In this document: piece after piece, positions 30,800 through 40,754 of the stretch
Numbering within the stretch: the first letter of the stretch is position 1
Layout: each line of letters begins with the position of its first letter
Source: Pyropia haitanensis
Lineage: Eukaryota; Rhodophyta; Bangiophyceae; Bangiales; Bangiaceae
Length of the DNA: 64,000 nt
Assembly (NCBI GenBank): GCA_008729055.1
Contig: SDUX01000002.1
Coordinates: 5,111,874-5,175,873, forward strand
Reading direction: 5' to 3'
Program-made: the position numbers and the translations under genes
The notes under the pieces: model-generated
What the model was told of the DNA's origin: nothing
Database searches by the model: none
The model's input: only the letters and a program-made list of their open reading frames with translations

Positions 30800-33010
30800 A
30801 TGCCCATCACCGCCGCGGCCGTTTACGATGCGCGCACCCGCACGACCGTGGCGGTGGCGGCGGCCCCCCCCGCGGCGACCCCCGCCACCCTCCTCACGAT
30901 CGCCACCTTTACGCAGCACGTGGACAATGTGGCCGCCACCGGCGTTGCGACGACGCCCGCGCAGGTGGCGGCCGCGTGGGCGGGCCCGCCGGCCGTCACC
31001 TACGCCGTCGTCGCCGCGCGGTACCGGGCGCTCCTCCTCTACGCCGCCGCCGCCGGGGATGTGGACGCCGCCACCGACGCGGACGCGGCGCTCCGCCGGC
31101 TGGTGCGGGTGCTCGCCATTGATGCGGCGGCGCTGGCCGCCGAGGGCGCGGTGGGGGGGGACGCGACGGGCCGGGTGTGGGCGGCGGTCCGGGACTGCCT
31201 GGCGGGGGATGAGCTGGCGGGCGTGCCGCCGCCGGGGGGGGAGGCCGCCGGCGGCGGTGTCGTGCCGGGGGGGGGGGGGGGGCGCTCATCGCCCGCGGCG
31301 CGAGCGTCCTCGGCAAGCTCCACCTGCCCGGCAGCGGCGAGCGCGGCGGCGGCGGCAGCGGCGTTGCGCTGGCCCGCGTCGCGTCGCTCCGGGCGTCGGG
31401 CGGCCTGGGCGCCGCCGCCGGCGCGGCCGGCGGGGAGCTGACGGTGGCCACCCCGGCGGCGGCGCGGCGGCACTCGATGGCCGCCCGCGACAGCGCCGAC
31501 GGCGCCGACGGCGGGGCGGAGGGGCCAGACACGGCGGCGGATGGGGGCGCCAAGGGCACCCCGGCCCGCGGCCGGCTGCGCGGCTTGCTCCACGGGGGGA
31601 AGAAGAAGACGCTCGCGGCGCTGCGGTCGGGGGGGGGGGCGGGGGCGGGGGGGGGGGTGCCGCCCCGTCGCGCGACTCCCCGCCCCGGGGGGAGGGGGGC
31701 AGCCCGCGGCTGCGCGCCGCCGCCGCCGCCGCCGCCGCGCGCGGCGCGGTGCCGCCGGCAGACGCGGCGGCAGACCCGCCGACGCCGCGGACGCCCACGA
31801 CCACGCTGACCGTCTCGGCGGCGCTGTGGGCGGCCGCGCCCGTCGCGGCCGCGCCGCCGGCGGCCGCCGTGGGGGGTGACCTGGCGTGGCTGGCGGGCGT
31901 CCTCCGGGGGGAGGCCCCGATCCGGGGGGCGGGGGTCGCGCCGCCCGTCCGCCGCCGCGCGCTGCCGGCGGCGGCGTCGGCGGCGCCGTCAGCCTTGGGG
32001 GGCGGGGGGGGGGCGCCCGACGCGGGGGGGCTGGGGGGGGGGGGCGCCCTGGCGATCGCGCCGCCCCCGGCGGCAGAAGCGGTGGCGGCGGCAACGGCGA
32101 CGGCGGCAGAGGTGGCGCCGCCGCCGGCACCGGCGCGGCCGCCGTCGAGCGCCAAACGGGAAGGCGGCGCACGGGTGGCCACACCAACGCGGGCGGCGGC
32201 GGCGGTCGCGGCCGCGGCGCCTGGCGCGCTTCCCCCCGCCGCCACCGCCCCCATTGCGCCCGTCGCTCCTACCCCCGCTGCCGCGACGACCGAGGTGGTG
32301 GCGGCGGCCGCGCCCCCCCCCTCCACGGCGCCCACCCCGTCAGACCCCGCCGCCGCGGCGGCCGCCGAGTTTGACGCCGCCATCACCGCCAACGACCTGA
32401 CCGCCGCCATGACGTCCATCACCACCTCCCTCCGCCGGCTGGCCGCCCTCCCCGCCGCCACCCCCGGCGTTGCCGCCACCACCGCCGCGGCGGTGCACCT
32501 CGCGACGGGGGTGCGGCTGCTGGCGCGGCACGACGCTGCGGTGGCGGCGGCGGGGCCGGCTCCCCCCCGCCCGCCCGCGGCGGCGGCGGCCGCGCCCCCC
32601 CCCCACCCCAAGGCGCTCGAGGCGGCGGCGCTGGCGCAGCACCTCGCGGCGCTGCCGCTGGGCGCGTCCCCGCCGCTGGCGCGCAAGGCCGCCCGCGCGG
32701 GCGCGGCGTCCAACTTTGCGGTCGGCAACTATGGGGTGGCCGCGGCGCTCATCCGGCGGCTGCTCGCCGACGGTCCGCCGGCGGCGGCGGCGGCGGCGCT
32801 CCGCGGGCGGCTGGACGAGTGTGCCGCGGGGGGGGGGGGGACGTGGGGCGCGTGTCGACGCCGGGGCGCGTCGACTGGGCGGGGCTGGGCAAGCTGGGGG
32901 GGGGGGGGGGGGGGCGCTGCAACTGGTGTCCGGCCCTGTACGCAGACGGCGGCCGCGTCGGGGGGCGGTGCACCGCGTGTTTGCGGGGGACGGTTGTGGC
33001 ACGCCCATGA
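30800..33010 (+). CDS. Alpha-COP C-terminus-like solenoid plus zinc-ribbon protein (frame broken at homopolymers)
   Basis: About 737 residues once frame changes are allowed at G16 31267-31282, one of the G11 runs at 31629-31639 or 31647-31657, and G13 32828-32840 (or G19 32896-32914). Each needs one additional base. Start MPITAAAVYDARTRTT. The middle is low complexity (Ala/Pro). The C-terminal ~220 residues read EFDAAITANDLTAAMTSITT, then ALAQHLAALPLGASPPLARK, then SNFAVGNYGVAAALIRRLL. They end in a CNWC...CTAC zinc-ribbon pattern. The order (helical solenoid, NF..A..FIRRLL-like motif, terminal CxxC pair) resembles the C-terminus of coatomer alpha. The N-terminal WD40 propellers of true alpha-COP are absent. 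Homology is suggestive only; another membrane-coat or TPR protein is possible. Confidence 0.5.
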
Positions 33011-33404
33011 CGGGGGGGCTGCCGGCGTACACACGTAAAATAAACAGAGAAACCAGGCAAGGCAGACACAACGAAGAAAGAAAAAAACAGGCTGTAGAGC
33101 ATTGCATGTCTACCACTGAAGATTGCAAAGGCACGTATGCAGCAGTGGCGCCTCCAGGCGGCACTGGTACCTACGCAACTATTCCGGGCGGGTGTACGGT
33201 ACGGGCACGGACGGCACCCGCGGTTCCAAGACAGAAGCGCGTGGCCATTGGCAGCGGTAGCAGCGGCGGGGTCTCTCCTCCCGAGGTGGTCGAACAGGAG
33301 CTGCCCAACGGGTGGGCCGTCGACGGCTGACTGACCAGCCAGACGCGACCGGCACGTTGCCGGCTGGTCGTCATGAGGCCGGCGCGGGCGGTCAGACGGG
33401 GGGC
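33011..33404. other. Convergent 3' region
   Basis: Separates the stops of the alpha-COP-like gene (plus) and the RING-Smr gene (minus). It contains an AATAAA hexamer annotated separately. No gene seen. Confidence 0.5.
33039..33044 (+). promoter_or_regulatory. Candidate polyadenylation signal AATAAA
   Basis: AATAAA lies 29 nt downstream of the TGA ending the alpha-COP-like reading frame at 33010, within an A-rich stretch (about 33031-33095). Its position supports this frame as the real 3' end of the gene and therefore supports the last homopolymer frame change. Which polyadenylation signal this organism uses is not known from this window. Confidence 0.45.
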
Positions 33405-34015
33405 TCACGCCGACCCCCCCCCCGCCCCCCTCCCCAGCCGCAGCCGCAGGCGGCCCGCGTTGCCCGGCACATCCTCGGCAATAAGCCCCGGCTCGGCCGC
33501 CACCGCCTCGCGGACCGCCTCGCGCAGCACGCCGACGCCGCCCACGCTGTGCGCGCCCCGCCCCGTGATGACCACCAGCGACGGCACCGCGCGGGCGCGG
33601 AGGACCGGAACGAGGAGCGTGGCCACCCGCGCCGCCGCCTCCCGCGCGTGGAGGCCGTGGAGGTCGAGGGCCAGCTCCCCCCCCGCCGCCGCCGCCGGCG
33701 TGCCGCGCCCCTCATTCATCGCCGCGTAGATGGTGTCGGTGGCGGTGGTGCGGGCGGCGGTCAGGGCGGCGGCAGCCGCGGCGAGCGCGCGGCGGGCGGT
33801 GGCCCAGGCGGGCGTGTCGGGGTGGCCCGCCGCGTCGAGCGCCGCGGCCGCCGCGTCTCGGGCCGCGGCGGCAACCGCCACGGGCGCCCGCGCCGCCCGG
33901 TACACCACGTCGACCGCGGCGGCCGCGGCGGCGCCGCGGAGCTCGGAGATTGCGGGGGCGGGCGCGCTGACCACGGCAGCGTCACAGGCAGTGGCGGCGG
34001 CGGCAGCGGCGGTGG

Positions 34016-34046
<31 letters not shown>

Positions 34047-36089
34047 GTGGCTCTCCACCATGGCGTACAGGCGGTCCTCCACGCTGGCGAGGGCAAACCC
34101 GTTGGCCACCATCAGCTGTTGCACCGCCGCCGCGGCGGAGGCGGGGGCGAGCGGCAGCCGAGCAGCAAACGCCACCAGCGCCGGCGTGGCGGTGGCGGCG
34201 GTAGCCACAAAGGCGTCGACGGTACCGTCGGGCAGCGGCTCACGGCAGAGGGGGCACATGGACGGCCATCCCCGCAGGCAGCACCCACACACCGCGTGCG
34301 CACACGGCAGCAGCGCGACGACGGCGGCGGCCAGGGCGCCCGCCCACGGGGACAAGCACACGGGGCACCCATCGTCGGGCGCGGCGTTGTGCGCAGCGCC
34401 CGCGGCCAGTAACGCGTCGCCAGTCAGCGCCAACGTGTCACCCGCGCGGCTAGGATGGGCGCCGCTGCCACCGTCAGCACCGCCATTGCGGCCGCCGCTG
34501 CCACGGGGCGGGGTGGCAGCGGGCGGCGACGCGGCGTGCCGCCGCCGCGACGTGCCCCCCCCAGGCGCGGCGGCACGGCGGCCGCCACGGCCGCGCCCGG
34601 TGGCGCGACCGCCGCGGCCTCGCCCGTCTCGCCCAGAGTCGGCCAGCGCGCCGCGTCTGCCGCGTGCGCCCGGCTGTGCGGTCACGGAAGGGGGCAGGAA
34701 GGAGCCCTCCGCGGCTGCTATCGCGGCCAGTGGGTGCTGCCGCGCCGCCTCCCGTAGCTGCTGCCGTAACGTGGCCGCCGCTGTCGCCGCTGCCTCCGCC
34801 CGTCGGCGAACCTTATCACGCAGCGCCTCTGGCACGGCCCGGCCGATGTCTGTCCCTTCCATGGGCAACAGCAGGGGAGACTCCAGCACTTCCTCACAGT
34901 CGGCGGCGGCGGCGGTCACTGCAGCCAGCGCCGACGCGTCAGCCCGCCCATCTGCCGCGAGCCGCATGTAGCACGCTGACCGGTTGCTCAGTAGAGTAGC
35001 CAGCAGCGCCACGGCAGCGGCAGGCAGCCGGGCGTTCGCGGCGCCTCGGGCCTGGAGCTCGTCAATGCCGTCGGTGTATGCAACAGCTGCCGCCCGGTAG
35101 CGGCCCGCCCCAAAGAGTGCGTTTCCTTCTGCTTTGGCCGCCGCCGGGTCGAGCAGCACAGCCTCGTCATAAGAGCCGTCACTGTTCAAGGCGACTGGTT
35201 TGTAGACCCTGTGCACCACCGTTGATGTATCCGATGCGTCCAATGTAGCCCTTCGCACCTCAGAGAGCCGCGCAACGTGGGAGAGCCGCGCCAGGCGAGT
35301 CGACTCCTGCGCCCACAGCGCCTCCAGCTCCTCCGTGTTCACCAATGACAGGTCCACCCCCGCAGGCGCCCACAGCGGGGCAGAGACCGCGTAGGCAGTT
35401 GTGTCGCCCGCCCCCCCCGCGACCTCGGTGCGGTACTCGTCCGCGAGCAGGGCGAGGACCTGATAAATCAGGGCCTGCCGCTGCTCCCGCGCCTCCCACA
35501 GGTCGGCCGATACAAACACGTCGCGCAGGGACGCCAAGGCTGGGCACTGGTCTATCGAAGCCTGCTCGAGCCCACGCTTCACAACTAGTACCCGCTGTCT
35601 TGTCCAGTCACGGACGTAGAGGTTGCCTTTGGAGCCGCGCCAGCCCGGGGGGCGAGGGTGCAGGCGGCCCAATTCGCGGGCCTGTCGGATGTGCTCCAAG
35701 TCCTGGGACTGCATGTCCCAGAACGCAGCATAGTCACCGGGAGGCAGTGTCCGGCTCGCGTACAGCTGTGGCACAGCAGCGGGGTTGCGGGAAAGGTCGT
35801 CCAGGTTCAACTCGGGGCACAGGCTAGCATCAATGGTCCTCACCTCGCCGGTAGTGGAGAAAGGTTTGTCAGCCGCCATGGGCATGTTGGGGGCCACGAC
35901 CCGCAGCAGCCGCCTCCGCTCCGCCGCGCTCATGCTCGACGACCACCACGTCGTGAACTCCTCTGCGTAGACATCCCAAAAGGCGCTCACCGTCCGGGGC
36001 AGACCCGACGCGTCGCCGGTGGCAGATTCCGATGAGGGAAAGCCGGGACCGAGCGACGACTGAACGCTCTCATCAGTCCATTGCGACAT
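33405..36089 (-). CDS. TPR-RGG-RING-DUF1771-Smr multidomain protein
   Basis: A single open frame of 894 residues. A novel-looking N-terminal region (1-300, with FWDVYAEEFTTWW and DYAAFWDMQSQDLEHI) is followed by TPRs (about 316-402: AKAEGNALFGAGRYRAAAVA; LLSNRSACYMRLAADG). An RGG/RG-rich linker lies at about 476-505. A C3HC4 RING lies at about 575-615 (CPVC; CAHAVCGCC; CPLC). An Ala-rich DUF1771-like helical segment (about 728-795, ending TIYAAMNEG) precedes a C-terminal Smr domain (about 806-885) with LDLHGLH and ITGRGAHSVGGVGVLREAV. RING domains recruit ubiquitin-conjugating enzymes. Smr domains (LDxH and TGxG motifs) are nucleic-acid-binding or nuclease modules in MutS2, N4BP2 and Cue2. 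The combination suggests ubiquitin ligase plus RNA cleavage. All domain signatures are directly visible; the cellular role is inferred. Confidence 0.85.
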
Positions 36090-36691
36090 GTTTCAAAACG
36101 AGCGTGTGAGGGAGCGAGGGCGTGATGGGAGGGGCGCGTCGAGTAGAGGCAGGCACACTCTCAGGAGTGAGCTAGAACAAGTGCATGTCGCTGAAAGAGA
36201 CGAGTAGGATAGTTCCGGAAGCAGGTGGCCGAGGACCGCGACCGCCAAAGAGGACAACACTAGCAAGAGAGAGGGAACGACAAAAGGTGGTTTATCAAAG
36301 AGCACGGGACTTGGCTCCAAGAGCGCGGAGGAGGGTGGCCGATCGTCGTGTGCTCGACAGGCAAACCAAGATGCGAATTGAGACAGTGACAGCCGAGAAG
36401 CGCTGCACTCCTGGGATGCACCCAGTTGCGGTGACTGTAAGATGTGCGCGTCTTGATACGAGAAGAACTTTGTTTCCTGATTTTCAAGACCAATCATCCA
36501 ACAGTCGGTCGCTCAGCACAGTCGAGTGCTGTCTGGACCGCCCTGCACACTCTGACATCTTCAGGAGGCTTCGCCGTGCACGGGATACCGGTCTCCTCTC
36601 TCTCTGCGTGATCACGGCAGTGGAGCTGTGTCTGGGTCATCCGTGCTGGTGCTCTTTCTTTTGGTGTTGGCAGCACCAAGGGGACACCGCC
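36090..36691. other. Divergent promoter region (RING-Smr / TAF13)
   Basis: A shared 0.6-kb upstream region with moderate GC and no gene. A GACCAATCATCC element (CCAAT) lies near 36489. Confidence 0.5.
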
Positions 36692-38025
36692 ATGAGCGGT
36701 TCCAACCCTCCTGGTGGCGCATCGGCTGAGGCCGCGGCAGACGGGGGCATCGTCGAGCGCCGCACCATCCCGCGCATTTTCGTCAGCGAGCGTACGCTCC
36801 AGTTGCCTCTCCCGGTGCAGGAGGCCGCAAGGAAGGAGTGCAAGAGGTGGTTTGAGTGGATGGTGTGGTTGGTCTTGCCCGGCCGAGCTGTTTGGCCGTG
36901 ACATACGTCGGGATGGTGTCGGCAGCTCGGCGCAGCCAGCTTGGCTTGGCTGAGCCTTGCTGCTCTGGATGCAACCCTCTTGCGATACGTGCAGAGCGTT
37001 TGGCTGACCCTCCGTTGTCGTTGCGCGGGTCTTGGCGTTGCTCTCGCATGCTATGTGGTCCTGGGGACACGGCTATTGGGGACTGCGTCGGTCCCCCGCC
37101 CTCATTTTTATCACTACTCGATATCTGGGTGGTCTACTCTGACCATGCATGCATTTTCGATGCTGTATATGTTCCCCGCGGACGGGTAGTGCGGGGAATG
37201 ATGTTTGGGTTTGGGGACTCGATGCCGCCGTCACCTGCCTCTGTCCGGCTGATGGAAGAGATGGTGATTGAGTACATTGTGGCTCTGGTCACCAAGGTGT
37301 GTTTTTGTGTCATTCATGTTCGCGCTTGTTGTCGCACTTTGTGCTGCGGTTGTATCGTTCGTATCTGAGCCAGAAGCCTTGGATGTCTCGCCCTTGACGT
37401 CCTGGGCCGGCCGTCCTTTTTCCTCATGGCGTCGTTGGCACGGTGCCCAAAGCATCATGAGTGGAAAGCGCTGACCCGTCGCTTATTGTCTTGCTTTCGA
37501 CGTGCTCTGCCCCGCGCGGCCGCGTGCACTGTTTCCACGAGTCTTGGCTGTTGTGCTTGTGGTTCGTTACCTCGTACGATGTTGCAGACCATGGACGTGG
37601 CCGCATCTCGTCGGCGTGACCGACCCGACGTGACGGACGTGAAGTTCGTCATCCGCAAGGACGACAGGAAGATGCAGCGTGTGCGATATCTGCTCGACAT
37701 GCAGGCACACATTCAGACGGCCACCAAGGACGGCAAGAACCTGACGGCGGCCTACGCGGAGGAGGCTGCAGCAGCTGCCTTGAACACTTCGGGGGCTCCG
37801 GGCGGACCGGCCGCGGCCGGCAGCAGGGGAACCCACTCCGGCTCGGCCGGGGCCCTTGGCGTGGCCGGTAGTGGAAGCGCTGGCAAAGGCGCGGCGCATC
37901 CTCCGGCTAGCAGTGGGGCACCTGGTGGGGCCAAACCTGTCGGGGCAAAGACGTCAGGTGGTGGAGGAGCGGGCGGGGGGCCAGGAAAGGCGTCGGCCTT
38001 CAAACCACCTCCTGCACCGAGGTAA
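36692..38025 (+). CDS. TAF13: Transcription initiation factor TFIID subunit 13 (histone fold)
   Basis: TAF13 pairs with TAF11 inside TFIID. Three exons, 36692-36791, 37190-37296 and 37588-38025, join to 214 residues. The donors are GTACGCTCC and GTGTGTTTT, the acceptors GGGTAG and TTGCAG, with phases 1 and 0. The join at exon 1-2 creates IFVSELRGMMFGFGDSM, matching the family's LFSKELRxMMYGFGD signature, which fixes the first splice site. It continues SVRLMEEMVIEYIVALVTK, then DVTDVKFVIRKDDRKMQRV and YLLDMQAHI, the second half of the histone fold. Animal TAF13 is about 124 residues; here a Gly/Ala/Ser/Lys-rich tail of ~80 residues is added. Divergent from the RING-Smr gene. Confidence 0.92.
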
Positions 38026-38805
38026 CCACGGGGTGGTCTTGACGCTTGACGTAGGACAGCGAAACATGTGTGTACAGAAAACTGTAGCTCGCCTCGCCGT
38101 GGTAATGGGCACCATGGAATGCACATCTGCGGTGACCGTCGGGCAGCACGGAGCGGCGGTTTCCGCAACGAGCCGACCACAATCGACTCACCGCCAATCG
38201 GTAGTGCCGTCGAGTGGGACGCGATTGCCACGCAAGAGTGCACGCGCCAGCCCAGTAGCCACAAAGCTGGCCGGGCGGGACATGTGAAAGCACAGTTGCC
38301 AAGGAATCCTTGCTACCACAACATCCACACGCACAATATCAGCCACTGCGCGCCACAGGCAAGGCGCCTGCCTATACGACCTCCACACCTTGCCCGCGAG
38401 CACGCCGACACATGTCACACGCGCGAGCACACAATCCCCTCTGGCCAAGACATTCCCAGTAAATAGCTGGTAACGGCGACAAGAGCCCAAGCAGCCAGCG
38501 CCGCCATGCCCGCATAGGACATGCACGCAAACTGAACCCAAACAGATCACTTTTACGCCGCCGCTGGAGAGGCTCCCGCACACCACGCGTGCACGCCAAC
38601 AAGGATAGCACCTCGTAGCCGCCACACAGGCAGCGCAGAGTGGCAGGGACAGGCCCTTGCCAGCGCCTCTCGCGACATACGCGCCAGAGGATGCACAGCA
38701 GCGACCCCCCCACTGCACCCCCTTACCTCGCGCCAACCGTACGCCGCGGATCCGCCACAGACCGCAACCAGGGCTCCCGGGCAAAAAAACATGAAGGCAG
38801 GGTAC
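38026..38805. other. Convergent 3' region (TAF13 / RPS11)
   Basis: A spacer of 0.78 kb between two converging genes, with no domain-bearing ORF. It presumably contains both 3' untranslated regions. Nothing else recognised. Confidence 0.5.
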
Positions 38806-39264
38806 CTAGAGGCTGGTGAAAGCCTTCTTGCTCTCCACAACCGCGGCAACGCGGTCAATCTTGAGGACATTGAAGCGGATGGTCTTGGACAGGGGCCGGC
38901 ATTGTCCGATCGTCACCTGGTCACCCTCCTTGACGCGGAAGCAAGGGGAGCAATGGGCGGGGATGTTGCGGTGACGCTTCTCAAACCGCTTGTACTTCTT
39001 GATCCAGTGTAGGTACTCGCGGCGGATGACCACCGTGCGGCGCATCTTGGTGGACATTACCACCCCGCGAAACAGCCGGCCGCGGATGGAGACATTACCG
39101 GTGAACGGGCACTTCTTGTCAATGTAGTCGCCGTCAATAGCCTCGGCGGGGGTCTTGATGCCCAGGCCAACATTCTTGTACCAGCGGCCCTTCTTCTTGG
39201 AGACGCCGCCCGTCAGCGACACGGCAGCCTGCTTCTGGAACGCCTTCTCATGCTGGACATCCAT
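38806..39264 (-). CDS. RPS11: 40S ribosomal protein S11 (uS17)
   Basis: A protein of 152 residues, uninterrupted, with start [12 protein letters not shown] in a CACCATGG context. It has the eukaryote-specific N-terminal extension ([32 protein letters not shown]). The universal uS17 OB-fold follows: [40 protein letters not shown], then [19 protein letters not shown]. Length is normal for the family (about 155). It binds 18S rRNA in the small subunit body. Base composition is notably less GC-biased than neighbouring genes, as expected for a highly expressed, constrained gene. Confidence 0.98.
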   Translation of the reverse strand: MDVQHEKAFQKQAAVSLTGGVSKKKGRWYKNVGLGIKTPAEAIDGDYIDKKCPFTGNVSIRGRLFRGVVMSTKMRRTVVIRREYLHWIKKYKRFEKRHRNIPAHCSPCFRVKEGDQVTIGQCRPLSKTIRFNVLKIDRVAAVVESKKAFTSL

Positions 39265-39835
39265 GGTGAACCAACAGCCGACACCAGCGGTGACGCACGC
39301 CCGTCCCTATGACGCCGCGCGTGTCGGCGGTGGGGATGACGGCGTCGGGGGTTGCGCCGCTGCCGACCGCCGTCAAACGCCACGCGTTGAGCCGCCGTGG
39401 TCGGGATGACCCTGGACCGAGAGGCCTCGTAATGCGGGCAGCCGGATGTCGTGGGCCGCCGCATCCGTACGATTGAACAATTACTGCAAAGGGCTGACTG
39501 GATGGTATATCCGATTTCGTACAGCTGTCCGAGTGCAGTACTTATATTGACTACTATGAGCCTTTTAACATTTCATTTGAACACGTGTCTCGCTCAGCCA
39601 CACCTTCACGTCCGAGGTGGCAGCGCGTGGAAGCAGAGTCTTTCTCCATCGCCTTCGTTATCCTGCCATCCGAGGGCCTGTCGGTGCCAGGCACAGCTCC
39701 CATCACCCTGTATGTTGCGGTGGCTCTCTCTCTCCTCTGACTGTGTATTACGGTGGCTTTGAGGTGCCCTTTGCCGCCTTCCCCAGTTTCCTCTCTTCCC
39801 TATCGCGCCTGACGTACGCCTCCAAGATCGGCACC
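39265..39835. other. Divergent promoter region (RPS11 / GNAT)
   Basis: No gene. An AT-rich stretch at about 39505-39580, between the two divergent starts, is the most likely core-promoter zone (contains TACTTATATTGAC). Confidence 0.5.
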
Positions 39836-40754
39836 ATGCAGGCAGCTTTCTCGCTGTCGCCCATGTTCGTACCCGCTCCCCCCCTCCCCGCTATCCGCCC
39901 GTCCCACCGCTCATATGCCCCTCCTGCTGCCTCCATCTCCACGTCACGGGAATGCGGCGCCCCTCCCCCGCCCCCCATTTCGGTATCCTCTACCCCCCTC
40001 CCCCGGGCGGTCCTATCTGCCGCCGCCGTCATGGCCACTGCGCTCACCCCCTTGCCGCACCCACTGGCGGTAGGTACGCCCGTGCACCGCGCTCGGCTCG
40101 CCGCCGCGATTGCGCGGCGGCACCTCCCCGCCGCGACCGCTGCGGCCGCCGCCGCCGCCGCTGCGGCGCAGGCCGCCACGGCCGCGGCGGCTGGTGGCGG
40201 CGCCCCCCCCCCCCGCCGCGAGCCCCCGCGCCCGACCCGCCCACCCTCCTCGTCGCCTCCATCAATGGCACCGTCGTGGGTGGCGGCGAGGTGGGCCTCG
40301 TCCGCCTCGGCGGCGTGCCCGTCGCGATGATTGGCAACGTTGGCGTCAGCCGCCGCTGGCGCCGCCGCGGCGTCGGCGGCGCGCTCATGGTCGCCGCGGC
40401 GGGCGTGGCCGCCCGCTGGGGCGAGGCCGCCGCGTACCTGGTGGTGGAGGAGGCCAACGTGGGCGCGATTGCGTGCTACGCGGCGGGGGGGTGGGCGGTG
40501 GTTGGCACCCGCGGCCGGGGGGTGGTGATGCGCAAGCGCGTGCGCGACGTGGATGAGGGGGGGGTGGGGTGGGGCGGGGGGGGGGCCGAATGGGATGGGG
40601 GGGGGGCGGCGCGGCCGGCTGGGGTATGGACGAGGTGGGGGGGGGGGGGGAGGAGGCGGGCGGCTTGACTGCCGCTGTGGGGGGGGCCAACCTGGGGGAG
40701 GACGTGTACTCGTGGTCGGTGTTTGAGCCGCCTCGGGACAGGGGGGGGGCGTAG
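39836..40754 (+). CDS. GNAT-family acetyltransferase, probably plastid-targeted (frame broken at homopolymers)
   Basis: Start MQAAFSLSPMFVP at 39836. The N-terminal ~110 residues are transit-peptide-like (Phe at position 5; Ser/Pro/Ala/Arg-rich). At C12 40203-40214 the frame must gain one base to read PDPPTLLVASINGTVVGGGE, then the acetyl-CoA-binding core NVGVSRRWRRRGVGGALMVA (R-R-x-G-x-G motif). EEANVGAIACYAAGGWAVVG follows, the usual GNAT C-terminal strand-helix. Near the end, a second change at 40576-40585 or 40597-40606 would give GEDVYSWSVFEPP and stop at 40754 (about 306 residues). Without it the chain ends at 40668. Plastid GNATs acetylate protein N-termini and lysines; the substrate here is unknown. 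Confidence 0.75.
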
